Below are positions 1 through 5,632 of a DNA stretch of 5,632 nucleotides, piece by piece; the first letter of the stretch is position 1; each line of letters begins with the position of its first letter. The notes under the pieces were generated by a model, which worked only from the letters and a program-made list of their open reading frames with translations, had not been told where the DNA came from and did no database searches. This DNA is from Betaproteobacteria bacterium (GTDB lineage: Bacteria; Pseudomonadota; Gammaproteobacteria; Burkholderiales; SG8-39). The DNA is taken from positions 1 to 5,632 of the forward strand of contig JAFARH010000014.1 of assembly GCA_019245555.1 (NCBI GenBank), given 5' to 3'. The position numbers were made by a program, and so were the translations under genes.

Positions 1-320
1 TCGAGACGCCGCGCGAGTTCTACGACTACGAGGCGAAATACTTCGCGAACGACACCCGCTATCTCATTCCTTGCGGATTGCCGAAGGCGAAGGAGAAGCA
101 GATCCAGGCGATGTGTCTCAAGGCCTTCCAGGCGCTCGGCTGCCGCGGCTGGGGGCGTGTCGACCTGATGCTCGATAAGCGCGGCAAGCCGTATCTCCTG
201 GAGATCAATACGGCGCCGGGGATGACGGACCACTCACTGGTCCCCATGGCTGCGCGCGCCGTCGGTATTGGCTATGAGGACCTCTGCGTGAAGATCCTGG
301 AGGGCGCCCGTGTGGGATAA
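1..320 (+). CDS. ddlB: D-alanine--D-alanine ligase, C-terminal part (5' end outside window)
   Basis: Only the last 105 residues are present, read from base 3 to the TAA at 318-320. The enzyme joins two D-alanines using ATP in the cytoplasm, making the dipeptide that MurF adds to the peptidoglycan precursor. The fragment begins in the conserved FYDYEAKY segment (fragment residues 6-13) and continues through [13 protein letters not shown] (46-58) and [18 protein letters not shown] (64-81). Asp54, Glu67 and Asn69 have the 13- and 2-residue spacing of the Mg2+ ligands of the ATP-grasp fold (Asp257, Glu270, Asn272 in E. coli DdlB), so the visible part of the active site is intact. The end, at ...KILEGARVG, is at the usual place for the family. 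Its stop lies inside ftsQ, overlapping by 11 bases, as expected in a dcw operon. DdlA and DdlB cannot be separated by sequence alone here; the ftsQ neighbour favours DdlB. Confidence 0.96.
   Translation, partial: ETPREFYDYEAKYFANDTRYLIPCGLPKAKEKQIQAMCLKAFQALGCRGWGRVDLMLDKRGKPYLLEINTAPGMTDHSLVPMAARAVGIGYEDLCVKILEGARVG
299..304 (+). promoter_or_regulatory. Ribosome binding site of ftsQ
   Basis: GGAGGG lies five bases before the GTG at 310, inside the last codons of ddlB. It supports GTG at 310 as the real ftsQ start. That reading gives the MWDN N-terminus, which puts eight residues before a hydrophobic run beginning about residue 9. Translation of ftsQ is probably coupled to that of ddlB. Confidence 0.7.
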
Positions 321-1011
321 CCCGCGCCTGCTCAACGCCGCAGCCGGCTTCCTCGTCGGGCTGGTCGTGCTGGCCTCTATGCTAGTCGCGCTGAATTGGC
401 TGCTGCGGGCCTCTCCGTTCCCAGTGCGCCACGTCGAGGTAACGACCTCGCTTACGCACGCGTCGGCTGCCGAGATGCGAGCATTGCTCGCGCGACAGGG
501 ACGCGGCAACTTCTTCGCGTTCCCAATCGATGATCTGCGCGGCGCGCTCGAGCGCCTGCCGTGGGTGCGCACGGTGACTGTGCGGCGGGTGTGGCCCGAC
601 CGCCTCGAGATAGCGATCGAGGAGCACGTGGCGTTCGCGCGCTGGGCCGCGGGCCCGGACATGCTGGTCAATACCTTTGGAGAACGTTTCGCCGGTAGCG
701 CGGACACTTCGCTGCCGCTCTTCAGCGGCCCGCAGGGCACCGAAGGCGAGGTGACTCGCCGCTATCAGCGCTTCTCCACGCTACTCGCGCCACTTGCAAG
801 CCCGATCGAGCGCATCGTGCTCTCCCAGCGACATGCATGGAGCGTGCGGCTCGCGAACGGACTGCAGATCACGCTCGGACGAGACGCCGATCTCGCCGAG
901 CAGCGCCTCGAGCGCTTCGTCGAAGCCTATGCGGGCACCGTCGGTTCACGTGTGCCGCAGGTCGTTGATCTGCGCTATCCCAACGGTTTTGCCCTTCGGG
1001 TGAAAGGCTGA
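310..1011 (+). CDS. ftsQ: Cell division protein FtsQ
   Basis: A 233-residue bitopic inner-membrane divisome protein. FtsQ recruits FtsB and FtsL and links the cytoplasmic Z-ring to septal peptidoglycan synthesis. A very short cytoplasmic tail (MWDNPRLL) is followed by one membrane segment (about residues 10-32, rich in L, V, A and G). A periplasmic POTRA domain follows (about 38-107), with the family signature [19 protein letters not shown] at 83-101. The FtsQ/DivIB beta domain runs to about 210. The end, [15 protein letters not shown] (219-233), matches the C-terminal strand that in E. coli contacts FtsB. The protein is shorter than E. coli FtsQ (276 residues) because the cytoplasmic tail and the extreme C-terminus are missing, which is usual for betaproteobacterial forms as I recall them. 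The start is GTG with a good ribosome site. It overlaps ddlB by 11 bases and ftsA by one. Confidence 0.96.
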   Translation: MWDNPRLLNAAAGFLVGLVVLASMLVALNWLLRASPFPVRHVEVTTSLTHASAAEMRALLARQGRGNFFAFPIDDLRGALERLPWVRTVTVRRVWPDRLEIAIEEHVAFARWAAGPDMLVNTFGERFAGSADTSLPLFSGPQGTEGEVTRRYQRFSTLLAPLASPIERIVLSQRHAWSVRLANGLQITLGRDADLAEQRLERFVEAYAGTVGSRVPQVVDLRYPNGFALRVKG

Positions 1012-2240
1012 TGCCTAAAGAAAAACAAAATCTGGTCGTTGCACTCGATATCGGCACCTCGAAGGTGGCCTGTCTCGTGGCGGAGCTCGGGCCGGACGGC
1101 GCGCTCGAGGTGCTCGGTATGGGCTCGCACGAATCCAAGGGGCTGAAGAAAGGCGTGGTCGTCAACATCGAGGCGACGGTCGCCGCGATCCAGCGCTCGC
1201 TCGAGGAAGCCGAGCTGATGGCGGACTGCAAGATCAGCTCGGCATATGTCGGCATCGCCGGCAGCCACATCCGCAGCTTCAACTCCACCGGCATGGTGGC
1301 AGTGAAGGATCGCGAGGTCGGCGCCCTCGACGTCGATCGCGCGCTCGAGACGGCGCGCGCCGTAAACATCCCGACCGACCAGCAGATCCTTCACGTGCTG
1401 CGGCAGGAATTCATCATCGACGGCCAGGAGGATGTGCGCGAGCCGATCGGCATGTCAGGCGTGCGCCTCGAGGTGAAGGTGCACATCGTCACCGGCGCAG
1501 TCTCGGCCGCGCAGAACATCATCAAGTGCGTGCGTCGCTGCGGCATCGAGGTGAAGGACCTGATCCTGCAACCGCTCGCGTCTGCGCGTGCCGTGCTTTC
1601 GGAGGATGAGAAAGACCTCGGTGTCTGCCTTATTGACATCGGCGGCGGCACGACGGACATCGCTGTGTTCACCCACGGCGCGATCCGCCACACAGCGGTA
1701 GTGCCGATCGCCGGTGACCAGATCACGAATGACATCGCCATGGCGCTGCGTACGCCGACGCCGGATGCGGAAATGATCAAGGTGCGGCACGGCGTGGCGC
1801 TTCGGCAGCTCGCGGACCCTAACCAGATGCTCGAAGTGCCCGGAATCGGGGAGCGAGGCTCGCGCTCGCTATCGCGCCAGACGCTGGCGGAAGTGATCGA
1901 GCCTCGAGTGGAAGAGCTCTATTCGCTCGTGCAGCAGGTGCTGCGCGAATCCGGTTTTGAGGAGCTGCTGTCGAGCGGCGTGGTGCTTACCGGCGGCTCC
2001 GCGGTGATGCGCGGGATGGTCGAGCTCGGCGAAGAGATTTTCCACATGCCGGTGAGGATCGGGGTGCCGCGCTATGCGGGCGGACTCGCGGATGTTGTGC
2101 GCACACCGCGCCATGCGACGGCGGTGGGATTGCTGCTCGAAGGGGCGGCGCAGCTGCATCACGGGAAGCTTTCGCGCCAGAGCGGCTCGATGAGAGCCGT
2201 GCTGGGGCGTATGCGGGAGTGGTTTCAACGCAATTTTTGA
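1011..2240 (+). CDS. ftsA: Cell division protein FtsA (actin-like Z-ring membrane anchor)
   Basis: A 409-residue actin/Hsp70-fold ATP-binding protein that tethers FtsZ polymers to the inner membrane and recruits later divisome proteins. The phosphate-1 motif is ALDIGTSKVACLVAEL (11-26). The FtsA-specific 1C subdomain follows (about 85-163, including the HVLRQEFIIDGQ stretch at 128-139). Phosphate-2 is CLIDIGGGTTDIAVF (206-220), and the adenosine motif is VVLTGGSAVMRGM (324-336). The last residues, RAVLGRMREWFQRNF (395-409), form a basic amphipathic helix of the kind that serves as the membrane-targeting sequence in E. coli FtsA. Length is close to the E. coli protein (420). The ATG overlaps the ftsQ stop in TGATG. 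The only ribosome-site candidate is AAAGG at 1003-1007, three bases away, so translation probably depends on termination of ftsQ. All expected motifs are present. Confidence 0.99.
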   Translation: MPKEKQNLVVALDIGTSKVACLVAELGPDGALEVLGMGSHESKGLKKGVVVNIEATVAAIQRSLEEAELMADCKISSAYVGIAGSHIRSFNSTGMVAVKDREVGALDVDRALETARAVNIPTDQQILHVLRQEFIIDGQEDVREPIGMSGVRLEVKVHIVTGAVSAAQNIIKCVRRCGIEVKDLILQPLASARAVLSEDEKDLGVCLIDIGGGTTDIAVFTHGAIRHTAVVPIAGDQITNDIAMALRTPTPDAEMIKVRHGVALRQLADPNQMLEVPGIGERGSRSLSRQTLAEVIEPRVEELYSLVQQVLRESGFEELLSSGVVLTGGSAVMRGMVELGEEIFHMPVRIGVPRYAGGLADVVRTPRHATAVGLLLEGAAQLHHGKLSRQSGSMRAVLGRMREWFQRNF

Positions 2241-2256
2241 AGTCAATAACAAAGGC

Positions 2257-2262
2257 AAGGAG
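2257..2262 (+). promoter_or_regulatory. Ribosome binding site of ftsZ
   Basis: AAGGAG stands eight bases before the ATG at 2271, in the 30-base gap after ftsA. It is the best-spaced Shine-Dalgarno in the window, in line with FtsZ being needed in far greater amounts than FtsQ or FtsA. The gap is A-rich around the site and should be unstructured. I see no convincing promoter in the gap itself; any ftsZ promoter would lie inside ftsA. Confidence 0.75.
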
Positions 2263-2270
2263 ACAACAAC

Positions 2271-3440
2271 ATGTTTGAAATAGTCGATAGTCAGGTAACG
2301 GGGCCGGTCATCAAGGTGATCGGCGTGGGCGGCGCGGGCGGCAACGCCGTCAATCACATGATCGAGCAAGCCGTCCAGGGGGTGGAGTTCATCGCGGTCA
2401 ACACCGACGCGCAGGTCCTCTCTCGCAACAAGGCCGGCAACCAGATCCAGCTCGGTACGAGCGGCCTTGGTGCAGGGGCGAAGCCGGAAGAAGCGCGAGC
2501 GGTGGCGATAGCGGATCGTGATCGCATCGAGGAAGCGGTGGCGGGCGCGCACATGGTGTTCATCACCGCAGGCATGGGTGGCGGCACAGGCACGGGCGCA
2601 GCGCCGGTAATTGCGGAAGTCGCGCGGTCACTCGGCATCCTCACCGTCGCGGTCGTCACCAAGCCGTTCACCTTCGAGGGCTCGAAGCGGTTGAAGAACG
2701 CGGAAGCGGGCATCGAGGCGCTCGCGCCGCATGTCGACTCGCTCATCGTGATCTTGAACGACAAGCTGGAAGAGGTGTTGGGCGAAGACGTATCGCAGGA
2801 GGATGCGTTCAAGGCGGCCGACGACGTGCTGAACAACGCCGTTGCAGGCATCGCCGAGATCATCAACAACCCGGGCCTCGTCAACGTCGACTTCCAGGAT
2901 GTACGTACAGTGATGTCGGAGCAGGGTATGGCGATGATGGGGTCGGCAGCGGCGAGCGGCATCGATCGCGCCCGCATAGCGGCTGAGCAGGCGATCGCCT
3001 GCCCGCTGCTCGAAGGCGTGAACCTGGCCGGCGCGCGCGGTGTGCTCGTGAACATCACCGCGTCGAAGTCGAGCTTGAAGCTGCGCGAGACTAAGGAGGT
3101 GATGAACATCATCCGCACGTTTGCCGCGGAGGATGCAACCATCATCTACGGCGGTGTCTACGACGATGGACTCGCAGATAACTTGCGCGTCACGGTCGTG
3201 GCGACAGGACTGGGTGCGCCGGCAGCGGCGCGGCAGCCGAAGCCGCAGCTCGTCCTGAACAACGTTACGGCGCAGAAGACCGGTACCGACAACCTGCCGG
3301 CTGGCCCGGTCGACTACCAGCAGCTCGACGCGGTGCCCGCGGTGATTCGACGGAACCGTGCTTCGACCGTGGAAGCTCTACAGCAGAGCGGCGTAGACAA
3401 GTACGACATCCCCGCCTTCCTGCGCAAACAGGCGGACTGA
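2271..3440 (+). CDS. ftsZ: Cell division protein FtsZ (tubulin-like GTPase)
   Basis: A 389-residue GTPase that polymerises at midcell into the Z-ring. The N-terminal nucleotide-binding domain has VIGVGGAGGNAVNHM (16-30), NTDAQ (44-48) and the tubulin signature GGGTGTG (103-109). The T7 synergy loop is GLVNVDFQDVRTVM (202-215). Asn205, Asp207 and Asp210 correspond to the residues that complete the GTPase site of the next subunit (Asn207, Asp209, Asp212 in E. coli). The C-terminal domain ends near ATGLGAP (311-317). A variable linker of about 60 residues follows, rich in Q, P and A, and then the conserved C-terminal peptide KYDIPAFLRKQAD (377-389) that binds FtsA and other partners. Length and motifs are normal, so the protein should be fully functional. 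It is the last gene before a strong hairpin terminator, so it ends the division operon. Confidence 0.99.
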   Translation: MFEIVDSQVTGPVIKVIGVGGAGGNAVNHMIEQAVQGVEFIAVNTDAQVLSRNKAGNQIQLGTSGLGAGAKPEEARAVAIADRDRIEEAVAGAHMVFITAGMGGGTGTGAAPVIAEVARSLGILTVAVVTKPFTFEGSKRLKNAEAGIEALAPHVDSLIVILNDKLEEVLGEDVSQEDAFKAADDVLNNAVAGIAEIINNPGLVNVDFQDVRTVMSEQGMAMMGSAAASGIDRARIAAEQAIACPLLEGVNLAGARGVLVNITASKSSLKLRETKEVMNIIRTFAAEDATIIYGGVYDDGLADNLRVTVVATGLGAPAAARQPKPQLVLNNVTAQKTGTDNLPAGPVDYQQLDAVPAVIRRNRASTVEALQQSGVDKYDIPAFLRKQAD

Positions 3441-3453
3441 CACTTCCTTGCGC

Positions 3454-3500
3454 GCGGGGCACCCCTCCTTGCCGGGGTGTCCCGCTATCCCTCTTTCGTT
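3454..3500 (+). terminator. Rho-independent terminator after ftsZ
   Basis: A 12-bp stem pairs 3454-3465 with 3474-3485 around an 8-base loop (3466-3473). All pairs are Watson-Crick except one G-T wobble (3459/3480), and most are GC. The following 15 bases (TATCCCTCTTTCGTT) hold eight T but no uninterrupted T-run, so termination may be incomplete. It starts 14 bases after the ftsZ stop and precedes the PAS gene start by 46 bases. This is the expected place for the end of the division operon and argues that the next gene has its own promoter. Confidence 0.8.
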
Positions 3501-3501
3501 G

Positions 3502-3510
3502 TGTCATGAT
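3502..3510 (+). promoter_or_regulatory. Possible extended -10 promoter of the PAS gene
   Basis: TGTCATGAT reads as an extended -10 (TG, one base, then CATGAT, 4 of 6 bases of TATAAT) just downstream of the terminator. No -35 hexamer is visible at the usual 16-18 base distance, where the terminator stem lies. Transcription would begin near 3517, giving a leader of about 15 bases that starts at the ribosome site. Placement is sensible, but the match is weak. Confidence 0.3.
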
Positions 3511-3518
3511 TTGCGGCA

Positions 3519-3525
3519 AGGGGGA
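3519..3525 (+). promoter_or_regulatory. Ribosome binding site that fixes the PAS gene start
   Basis: AGGGGGA lies six bases before the ATG at 3532. The open frame extends upstream to a possible start at 3448. That longer reading would be translated through the terminator stem-loop and has no ribosome site of its own, so ATG 3532 is chosen. Confidence 0.7.
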
Positions 3526-3531
3526 AGCACC

Positions 3532-4755
3532 ATGGCAGGAATAAACGAGCGTCCGAACGGCGAGACTGCCGCTTCCAGCGGCGCCGTGTTCGATGCGCTG
3601 TATGAAAACGCGCCGGTCGGCGTCGCGATCTTCTCCATAGGCGGCAAATTCCTGCGGGCGAATGGCGCGATGTGCCGCCTTCTGGGCTACACCGAGGAAG
3701 AGCTCCTGCAGAAGACACATCTCGATGTAGTGCACCTCGAGGACCTCGAAGCGACCGCGGTCTCCCGCGCACAGGTGATTTCCGGCAAGGTGAAGGGACG
3801 CCTTGCCCAGCGCCGGTACGTTCACAAGGACGGCTCGACGATCTGGGCGCAGTCGAGCGGCGCGGCGGTGCGCGATGCCACGGGAACGCCGATGTGCACG
3901 GTTCTCGTTGTGCACGACGTGAGCGCTCTCAAGCGCTCGCAGCGCGCAGCCAAGCGGCGTTTCCGCCGCCTGATCGAGATGGGCTCGGACTGGTATTGGG
4001 TGCAGGATACGGAGTACCGCTTCGTCGAAGTGCCCGGCATCGACATGGGCGAGCTCGACGGCGACACCGATATCGTCCTTGGCAAGACGCGCTGGGAGTT
4101 GCCCGGGCTTGCGCCGTTGCCGGAGGCGGCATGGGACCAGCACCGCGCGAAACTCACGCGGCGCGAAGCGTTCTCCGATTTCGTTTTCCTGCGCTACAAC
4201 AAAGCTGGCGAGCTGAGATATCTGTCGGTGAGCGGCGAACCGCTCTTCGATGAGAAGGGCGCCTTCCGCGGCTATCACGGCGTGGGCAAGGACATCACCG
4301 AGCGCGCGCGCGACCAGAAAGCGTTGGAGGAGAGCGAGCGGCGCTATCGAACGCTCTTCGATGCGAATCCCATTCCAATGTGGGTGGTCGACGCGAAGAC
4401 CCTGGCGTTTCTCGCGGTGAACGATGCGGCGATCAAGCTCTACGGGTACTCGAAAGAAGAGTTCCTTGCGCTATCGGCCGAGCAGATTCGCCCCGAAGAA
4501 GATGTCGAAGACCTGCGCAAAGCATTCGAGGATCCGGCCAACTATCGCAGCCGCATCTGGCGCCACCGCAAGAAGAGCGGCGACGTCATTCCAGTGAAGA
4601 TCACTTCATTCAATCTCGACTTCGGCGGTCGTCGCGCGCGTCTCGGCGTGATCGAGGATCTGACTGAACGGATGCTCGCGGAAGAACGCGCGCGCCAGAG
4701 CGAGAAGCGCTACCGCGATCTCCTAGCCTCGCAGGGATCCAGCGGCGAGGGTTGA
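3532..4755 (+). CDS. Triple-PAS domain protein without output domain
   Basis: A 407-residue protein with no signal peptide or membrane segment, so probably cytoplasmic. PAS1 spans about 17-135: LYENAPVGVAIFSIGGKF (23-40), NGAMCRLLGYTEEEL (44-58), then the PAC part KDGSTIW (99-105) to VVHDVSALKR (126-135). PAS2 spans about 143-258, of the SDWYW type (152-156), with LGKTRWELPG (183-192), SVSGEPLFD (232-240) and GYHGVGKDITER (247-258). PAS3 spans about 268-380, with ERRYRTLFDANPIPMWVVD (269-287), LYGYSKEEFL (303-312), KKSGDVIPVK (347-356) and VIEDLTER (373-380). PAS domains bind small ligands or partner proteins and usually control an attached kinase, GGDEF, EAL or regulator domain; none is present. 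After PAS3 a charged helix leads into SEKRYRDLLAS (390-400), the usual opening of another PAS unit, and the protein stops seven residues later. It has no LOV flavin motif (NCRFLQ), so that cofactor is unlikely; the ligand is unknown. It may be a free-standing adaptor or the remnant of a larger sensor. Base composition resembles that of its neighbours. Confidence 0.92.
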   Translation: MAGINERPNGETAASSGAVFDALYENAPVGVAIFSIGGKFLRANGAMCRLLGYTEEELLQKTHLDVVHLEDLEATAVSRAQVISGKVKGRLAQRRYVHKDGSTIWAQSSGAAVRDATGTPMCTVLVVHDVSALKRSQRAAKRRFRRLIEMGSDWYWVQDTEYRFVEVPGIDMGELDGDTDIVLGKTRWELPGLAPLPEAAWDQHRAKLTRREAFSDFVFLRYNKAGELRYLSVSGEPLFDEKGAFRGYHGVGKDITERARDQKALEESERRYRTLFDANPIPMWVVDAKTLAFLAVNDAAIKLYGYSKEEFLALSAEQIRPEEDVEDLRKAFEDPANYRSRIWRHRKKSGDVIPVKITSFNLDFGGRRARLGVIEDLTERMLAEERARQSEKRYRDLLASQGSSGEG

Positions 4756-4764
4756 TCCACCAAG

Positions 4765-4773
4765 TGGTAGAAT
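4765..4773 (+). promoter_or_regulatory. Probable lpxC promoter (extended -10)
   Basis: TGGTAGAAT is an extended -10 whose hexamer TAGAAT matches TATAAT at 5 of 6 bases. It sits 10 bases after the PAS gene stop. No -35 is recognisable 16-18 bases upstream (the end of the PAS gene, GCGAGG region), which is tolerated when the TG extension is present. Start of transcription is expected near 4780-4781, leaving only about 8-9 bases of leader before the lpxC ATG at 4789. An alternative is that this is chance and lpxC is transcribed from further upstream. Confidence 0.5.
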
Positions 4774-4774
4774 C

Positions 4775-4798
4775 GCCGCAGTGCACAAATGCTGCGGC
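4775..4798 (+). repeat. Inverted repeat with the lpxC start codon in its loop
   Basis: GCCGCAG (4775-4781) and CTGCGGC (4792-4798) are perfect 7-bp complements separated by 10 bases, TGCACAAATG, whose last three are the lpxC ATG (4789-4791). The right arm is coding sequence (codons 2-4, Leu-Arg-Gln). In RNA from an upstream promoter this would form a GC-rich hairpin. In RNA starting near 4780 the left arm would be nearly absent. Whether it has a function is inference. Confidence 0.55.
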
Positions 4799-5632
4799 AA
4801 CGAACTCTAAAAACACTCATTTCGGCTTCGGGCGTCGGCCTTCATACGGGCCAGAAAGTCCGTATGACGCTGCGTCCCGCGCCTGCAGATACGGGCGTCG
4901 TGTTCCGGCGCATCGCTCTTTCGTCGCCGGTCGATCTACCGGCACGTGCCGACATGGTGGGCGAGACGCGCCTCTCTTCGTGCCTCGTGAAGGACGGCGT
5001 GAAGATCTATACGGTCGAGCACCTCATGTCCGCGCTCGGCGGCCTTGGCGTCGACAACCTCTATGTCGATATCGATGCGTCAGAGCTGCCGATCATGGAC
5101 GGCAGCGCTTCGCCGTTCGTGCTTCTTATTCAGCAGGCCGGCATCGTTGAGCAGCAGGTGCCGAAGCGCTTCTTGCGCGTGACGCGTTCGGTCGAAGTGA
5201 AAGACGGCGACAAGTGGGCGCGGCTCGATCCGTTCGACGGCTACAAGCTTTCTTTCTCGATCGAGTTCCGGCATCCGGTAATCGAGCGCTCGACGCAGTC
5301 GGTGGAAGTGAACTTTGCCGAGACGTCGTATCTCAAGGAAATCGCGCGGGCGCGCACCTTCGGCTTCATGCACGAAGTGGAAGATCTGCGCGACAACGGC
5401 CTCGCGCTCGGCGGGGGGCTGGATAACGCAGTGGTACTCGACGAGTACCGCGTGCTCAACGCAGACGGCTTGCGCTTTGCTGACGAATTCATTCGCCACA
5501 AGCTGCTCGACGCGATCGGCGATCTCTATCTCCTCGGCAAGCCGCTGCTGGCCGCTTTCTCCGCTCACAAGTCGGGCCACGCGCTCAACAATCGCCTGCT
5601 GCGCGCGCTGCTCGCGGAAGCGCGTGCTTTGG
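4789..5632 (+). CDS. lpxC: UDP-3-O-acyl-N-acetylglucosamine deacetylase LpxC (3' end outside window)
   Basis: The first 281 codons of the zinc hydrolase that removes acetate from UDP-3-O-acyl-GlcNAc, the committed step of lipid A synthesis in the cytoplasm. E. coli LpxC has 305 residues, so about 24 should be missing. The N-terminus [20 protein letters not shown] (1-20) is typical of the family. Catalytic positions are all present and shifted by one from E. coli: Glu77-His78 in TVEHL, His237-Lys238 and Asp241 in [10 protein letters not shown], Asp245, and His264 in KSGHALNN. His78, His237 and Asp241 are the zinc ligands; Glu77 and His264 act in catalysis. ARTFGFM (188-194) of the acyl-chain region is also intact. 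An in-frame TAG at 4768-4770 with no start codon after it before 4789 fixes ATG 4789 as the first possible ATG. No Shine-Dalgarno precedes it. The C-terminal degradation tail used by FtsH in E. coli is outside the window. Confidence 0.98.
   Translation, partial: MLRQRTLKTLISASGVGLHTGQKVRMTLRPAPADTGVVFRRIALSSPVDLPARADMVGETRLSSCLVKDGVKIYTVEHLMSALGGLGVDNLYVDIDASELPIMDGSASPFVLLIQQAGIVEQQVPKRFLRVTRSVEVKDGDKWARLDPFDGYKLSFSIEFRHPVIERSTQSVEVNFAETSYLKEIARARTFGFMHEVEDLRDNGLALGGGLDNAVVLDEYRVLNADGLRFADEFIRHKLLDAIGDLYLLGKPLLAAFSAHKSGHALNNRLLRALLAEARAL

Noticed and set aside
991..1000. CCC-TTC-GGG mini hairpin near the end of ftsQ
   Set aside because: Three base pairs inside coding sequence, no T-tract, explained by Leu-Arg codons.
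547..1908. CTCGAG occurring about eight times in ftsQ and ftsA
   Set aside because: Looked like an over-represented motif, but most copies are the in-frame codon pair Leu-Glu written with the preferred codons CTC and GAG. Spacing is irregular.
3448..3531. 28-codon N-terminal extension of the PAS protein
   Set aside because: It would be translated through the terminator hairpin, lacks a ribosome site, and adds no recognisable domain. ATG 3532 has a well-spaced AGGGGGA.
3265..4278. Long minus-strand open frame (337 codons) across the end of ftsZ and the PAS gene
   Set aside because: It runs antisense to two clear genes and the terminator, shows no recognisable domain, and is expected from GC-rich coding sequence read on the opposite strand. 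The same applies to the minus-strand frames at 869-1369, 1869-2552, 2354-3145 and 5080-5580.
4757..4767. Small inverted repeat CCAC-CAA-GTGG overlapping the lpxC -10 region, considered as an operator
   Set aside because: Only four base pairs per arm, too short to separate from chance and without a second copy.
4752..5150. Plus-strand open frame of 132 codons at the start of the lpxC region
   Set aside because: It is out of frame with lpxC, whose frame from 4789 gives a full-quality LpxC with every catalytic residue. The composition of the alternative frame (rich in R, A and G) is typical of a shadow.

Overview
The window is the 3' end of a division and cell-wall (dcw) cluster, with all genes on the + strand: the end of ddlB, then complete ftsQ, ftsA and ftsZ, a hairpin terminator, a complete gene for a multi-PAS protein, and the first ~280 codons of lpxC, which runs off the right edge. 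The order ddl-ftsQ-ftsA-ftsZ-lpxC is known from Beta- and Gammaproteobacteria. The GC-rich composition and the short-tailed FtsQ beginning MWDN, with its ending [11 protein letters not shown], fit a betaproteobacterium best. That assignment is from memory of the families, not from a search, and I cannot name a genus.

Layout: 1-320 is the C-terminal third of D-Ala-D-Ala ligase. Its stop overlaps the GTG start of ftsQ (310-1011) by 11 bases. ftsQ overlaps ftsA (1011-2240) by one base in TGATG. A 30-base gap with a clean Shine-Dalgarno leads to ftsZ (2271-3440). These genes read as one tightly coupled transcription unit: precursor synthesis (Ddl), the divisome membrane scaffold (FtsQ), the Z-ring membrane tether (FtsA) and the Z-ring polymer (FtsZ). 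A strong stem-loop followed by a T-rich stretch (3454-3500) should end it.

The gene at 3532-4755 is the unusual element. It encodes a 407-residue soluble protein with three PAS domains in tandem and no recognisable output domain. Its last ~20 residues look like the beginning of a fourth PAS unit that then stops. It sits between the dcw terminator and lpxC. Only 33 bases separate it from the lpxC ATG at 4789. That gap holds a TGGTAGAAT extended -10 candidate, no Shine-Dalgarno, and the left arm of a 7-bp GC-rich inverted repeat whose loop contains the lpxC start codon.

No RNA genes, insertion sequences, CRISPR arrays, attachment sites or origins were seen, and no gene-free stretch exceeds 100 bases. 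The division genes look ordinary and intact. The points of interest are the outputless PAS protein and the expression signals of lpxC.
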